Assembly: GCA_003577005.1 (NCBI GenBank)
Contig: QEUW01000001.1
Location: 26,054-90,053, forward strand
Length of the DNA stretch: 64,000 nt
Source of the DNA: Chloroflexota bacterium
Lineage (GTDB): Bacteria > Chloroflexota > Anaerolineae > Caldilineales > Caldilineaceae
Reading direction: 5' to 3'
A model generated the notes under the pieces. The model saw only the letters and a list, made by a program, of their open reading frames with translations. It was not told the origin of the DNA and made no database searches. The translations under genes and the position numbers were made by a program. Below, one piece after another: positions 61,241-64,000 of the stretch (position 1 is its first letter; each line of letters opens with the position of its first letter).

Positions 61241-62518
61241 ATGCAACTGTCAGGCAAAGCGCAACGCGTGACCATCTATATTGGTGAGGCTGACCATTAT
61301 CACGGTCAAAGCCTCTATATGGCTCTCCTGGAATATCTGAAGCATGAGGGTGCCTCTGGTGCTACGGTGACCCGAGGGCTGGCCGGCTTTGGCGCCCACA
61401 GCCGCATCCACACCGCGACGATCGTCGATCTGTCAGCCGATCTGCCCATTAAAGTGGAATGGGTCGACGCTCCCGAAACGGTCGAGCGACTCCTTCCTCA
61501 AGTGCGCAAGATGGTAGATGATGGCATGATCATCGTCGATGAGGTCGACGTGGTGCAGTATGCGCCTGGCCGCCAGCCCGATCCGCTGGCGCAGCCCGTG
61601 CATAACATCATGCGCACCGAAGTAGTGACAGCCCAGCCAGAGACATCTATCGACCAGGTGGTTACGCTGCTCTTGCGGCGCGGCTATCGTAGCCTGCCGG
61701 TAGTGGCGAAGGATGGCCGGTTGGTGGGTATCATTACCGATGGCGATCTATTGCGGCGCGCCAATCTCAGGGTGAGACTTGACCTACAGACAGCGTTATC
61801 GGCGACGGATCTGCAGCGCCAGCTTGACGAACTACAAAGCACAACCAAGCAAGCCGGCGAGGTGATGACACAGCCCGTAATCACCGTACAAGCAAGCGAA
61901 CCGGTGCGTCAGGCAGCGACGCTCATGGCGCAACATGGATTGAAACGATTGCCGGTCGTCGACGAGGCGGGTCGCCTGGTGGGTCTGGTCAGCCGCGTCG
62001 ATGTGCTGCGCGCTGTGGAATATCACCAGAACGGATTTGCACAGGGACCGGAACCCCCTCACACGGGCGCTACAGTAGCAGATCTCATGTACACCGATGT
62101 GCCAACTGTCGGGCCACAGGCGCAATTGGAGGCGATCGTTCGTGCGCTGGAGGTCAGCCGTCGCCGACGAGTGGTGGTGGTGGACGAGGGTCGCCGTGTT
62201 CTAGGCATTATCACCGATGGCGATCTGTTACGCCGCAGCCAGCAGACACCCCCCGCTGGTTTGATCACGCGTCTGCGCAATCTGGTCACTGGCCGGCAAG
62301 ACCGGCCGCCGTTGCTGCCCGATGCCGGCGTAACCGCAGCGCACCTGATGACCACGCCCGTAATCACCATCCACACAGATACGCCTCTAGGCGAAGCGCT
62401 CCGCCTCATGCTCGCACATCAGATCAAGCGCCTACCCGTGGTCGATGAGCACGGGCGGTTGGTCGGCATGTTAGGGCGGACGAGTCTGTTGCGGGGGTTA
62501 CTGATCGATACTATGTGA
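61241..62518 (+). CDS. DUF190 domain fused to four CBS domains
   Basis: 425 aa. DUF190 (COG1993) occupies residues 1-110, with GASGATVTRGLAGFG and IVDLSADLPIKVEW. Four CBS domains follow at about 118-172, 206-262, 279-332 and 366-420, each ending with an ITDGDLLRR- or SRVDVLR-type pattern. DUF190 proteins are known companions of CrcB. CBS pairs bind adenosine nucleotides, so this one may gate or sense energy state for fluoride export; that is inference. The last 100 bp overlap the convergent tatB-like gene. Confidence 0.9.
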   Translation: MQLSGKAQRVTIYIGEADHYHGQSLYMALLEYLKHEGASGATVTRGLAGFGAHSRIHTATIVDLSADLPIKVEWVDAPETVERLLPQVRKMVDDGMIIVDEVDVVQYAPGRQPDPLAQPVHNIMRTEVVTAQPETSIDQVVTLLLRRGYRSLPVVAKDGRLVGIITDGDLLRRANLRVRLDLQTALSATDLQRQLDELQSTTKQAGEVMTQPVITVQASEPVRQAATLMAQHGLKRLPVVDEAGRLVGLVSRVDVLRAVEYHQNGFAQGPEPPHTGATVADLMYTDVPTVGPQAQLEAIVRALEVSRRRRVVVVDEGRRVLGIITDGDLLRRSQQTPPAGLITRLRNLVTGRQDRPPLLPDAGVTAAHLMTTPVITIHTDTPLGEALRLMLAHQIKRLPVVDEHGRLVGMLGRTSLLRGLLIDTM

Positions 62519-63006
62519 GACTCTGATGCTTGGGCTGTGGATTCTTGTTGCACAGCAACTTTCGGGGGAGACTCACCCGGCAGGATCGTGGGGGCTGTGT
62601 CCGAATCTGTCTGGGCCGTCGATACGTCCGGCGCGGCCACTGCTGGTTTGCTTGCGGGCGAAGTTGCCGCTGGACGTTTAGCGGGTTTCGCCTGCACCGC
62701 AGTGGCCGCGCCGGTGGATGCCGCCTTCAGCATCGGCGGCTTTGCCGGTGTGTGCCCGGTATTTTTAACTTCATCATGTGGTTCTTCAGCGAGTTCGTTC
62801 AGGAGCTTCTTGGGGTTGAGTTCTTCAAGCGCGCTCATCTCCTCGCTGAATTGAGCCATCAGCTCGCGCGTCAAATTGCGAACATACCCCCAGGTTCTGG
62901 CGACCTGGCGGATGACCTCCGGCAACCGTTTGGGCCCGAAGACGATCAGCGCGATGATCGCGATAAAAATCAGCTCACCGATACCGATCCCAAAGAAGCT
63001 ATCCAT
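62419..63006 (-). CDS. Twin-arginine translocase TatA/TatB family subunit
   Basis: 195 aa. The N-terminal membrane helix IGELIFIAIIALIVFGPKRL, with the FGP hinge, and LPEVIRQVARTWGYVRNLTR (amphipathic helix) are TatB-like. A Pro/Ala/Lys linker follows. The last 33 codons run antisense over the end of the DUF190 gene (SISNPRNRLVRPNMPTNRPC) and look non-native, so the C-terminus may have been extended by stop loss. With the frameshifted tatA upstream, this forms a tatA-tatB locus for export of folded proteins. Confidence 0.88.
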   Translation of the reverse strand: MDSFFGIGIGELIFIAIIALIVFGPKRLPEVIRQVARTWGYVRNLTRELMAQFSEEMSALEELNPKKLLNELAEEPHDEVKNTGHTPAKPPMLKAASTGAATAVQAKPAKRPAATSPASKPAVAAPDVSTAQTDSDTAPTILPGESPPKVAVQQESTAQASESHIVSISNPRNRLVRPNMPTNRPCSSTTGRRLI

Positions 63007-63121
63007 AATCAGTAAAATCCATCTGGCATTGTTCAGCCCCAGGTGGATTGAGGTAGAATGGCTTTGTCATCCCCTTTGAGTTCTAGCGCATTTCAACCAC
63101 CAACGGGCACAGTCCGGCCTG

Positions 63122-63290
63122 TTAACCCGTTCCATTCCGTTCGCCGGAATCTCCCGCGTTTTGACGAAACTCACGAATCCCTTTCCCCACCGCACCAAAG
63201 ACTTCCGGTAGCTTGCCGACGCCAAACAACATCGCCACAAGCACCAAGATCAGACAGAATCAACTCGAAATGACCAATTGCAGGAAACAT
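63122..63290 (-). pseudogene. tatA: tatA with a one-base frameshift
   Basis: ATG at 63290 with AGGAGG 7 bp upstream gives [12 protein letters not shown], after which one extra base near 63251-63257 moves the frame. The continuation reads [18 protein letters not shown], then [20 protein letters not shown], ending at TAA 63124. That is a complete TatA with hinge LFG and the helix GKGIREF. Length 169 nt is one over a multiple of three. Real decay or sequence error. Confidence 0.75.
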
Positions 63291-63310
63291 CCTATACCTC
63301 CTTACATCAC

Positions 63311-63396
63311 TAAGAAATTATCTCAAAATCTCTGTGCTACACTGGTTCTGCCCGGAAGAGTTCCAGAGCCACAACCGATTTTGAGATAGTTTCTAA
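63311..63396. repeat. 85-86 bp terminal-inverted-repeat element, copy 2
   Basis: Same element as 24481-24565 in the opposite orientation. Ends TAAGAAATTATCTCAAAATC and GATTTTGAGATAGTTTCTAA. It lies 12 bp after the stop of the last gene of the window and before the tatA start. Confidence 0.8.
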
Positions 63397-63408
63397 AAAC
63401 TTGCATCG

Positions 63409-64000
63409 TTAAAAAACGTCAACTGGCGAACGTACAGCAACTGCGTCTGTATCCTGAGCCAGACGCTGGCCCACAAGCTCGAAGAGCCGGCGCTGAGCCG
63501 GCGACAGGTCCGCCGCACCGGTCAGAATCTGCCCCAGCACCTCAGCGTTGGGCTGCCCCAGCTGCTCTGAGAATGAGATCATCTGGGCAAAAATCGGATT
63601 CTGTGCTCGCAGCCGTACGATCTCATCGGCCAGTTCTTCCAACCCCTCTGTTTCTGCTGGTAGCCCAGCCAAATTGGCGGTTCAGGATGCGCAGCCATGT
63701 ACTCGACCAGTTCTCGCTGCTGTTGCCGGTACTCAGCATGGTTCCAGAGGAGGGTATCCAACTGGCTCCACAATTGGTTGGTGGCGGTTGCTGCATCGAA
63801 TGCCACCTGTTCGCCCAGACGTTCCTGCAGCAGCTTGAGCGTCGGGGGCACGTGCTGGGGTTGCTGCAAGAGATCTAGCGGCGCCTGGGCCAGCAGATCC
63901 CGAACCTGGGCCCGCCGCTCCTCCAACACTGCGATCTGGGCTGTGATCTCTTCCTCGAGCGTACGCAGAATTTCCTGGGCCGAGCGGGCCTGTTCCGGCT
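63409..64000 (-). pseudogene. Unknown coiled-coil protein, partial, with a frameshift
   Basis: An open frame enters from beyond 64000 (QEILRTLEEEITAQIAVLEE, RAQVRDLLAQAPLDLLQQ) and is helical and Gln/Leu-rich. Near 63676-63684 it stops making sense, and another frame continues NLAGLPAETEGLEELADEIV to a stop at 63409. One missing base would join both. No family recognised. This is the second frameshift within 500 bp. Confidence 0.55.

Overview
The window looks like chromosomal DNA of a GC-rich, free-living heterotrophic bacterium. The gene content fits Chloroflexota, perhaps the Anaerolineae/Caldilineae side: Uma2 and DUF6062 families, many zinc alcohol dehydrogenases and SDRs, sugar and peptide ABC importers, VIT/VWA and SpoVR/PrkA proteins. 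The phylum is an inference from gene families, not a measurement. Transcription runs in short divergent or convergent blocks. No rRNA, CRISPR array or recognisable insertion-sequence transposase was seen.

Layout. 0-11 kb: the start of a penicillin-acylase gene, a small-molecule kinase, peptidase C26, queA, two zinc alcohol dehydrogenases, two SDRs, a beta-lactamase-type hydrolase and a DUF3500 protein. 11-19 kb: a secreted VIT/VWA protein, then the stress set prkA - yeaH-like - spoVR behind a long, potentially structured leader. 19-25 kb: a PhyH dioxygenase, a reductase, an alpha/beta hydrolase, a membrane-anchored subtilase and a single-domain response regulator. 25-31 kb: a complete Opp/Dpp-type importer whose binding-protein gene carries an in-frame TAG. 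32-46 kb: a sugar-catabolic region with two zinc dehydrogenases, an HPS/OMPDC-family protein, a TIM-barrel isomerase, a Gfo/Idh/MocA oxidoreductase, a rhamnose-type ABC importer and an aldehyde dehydrogenase. 46-57 kb: housekeeping and mixed genes, including SRP RNA, tRNA-Ser(GGA), a class IV aminotransferase, a threonine-dehydratase-like enzyme, a toxin-antitoxin pair, pyrophosphatase, an orphan vapB, a TrmH-type methyltransferase and an HD hydrolase.

57.7-62.5 kb is the most notable region, a fluoride-response locus. One crcB gene points left. To its right are a consensus-like promoter, a fluoride riboswitch and an overlapping intrinsic terminator. These lead into five genes: a DUF6062 protein with two Cys/His half-sites, an MFS transporter, a small unknown protein, a second crcB, and a DUF190 protein fused to four CBS domains. 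CrcB exports fluoride; the roles of the other members are not established. A tatB-like gene and a frameshifted tatA follow.

A second theme is small palindromic DNA. At least five copies of a 32-35 bp GTGC palindrome, two copies of an 85-86 bp terminal-inverted-repeat element and about a dozen hairpins built from degenerate short words lie between genes. Several supply the last codons and stop of a gene, and one lies in frame inside queA.

Two frameshifts near the right end and one nonsense codon at 30.8 kb could be genuine decay or sequence error; reads would decide.
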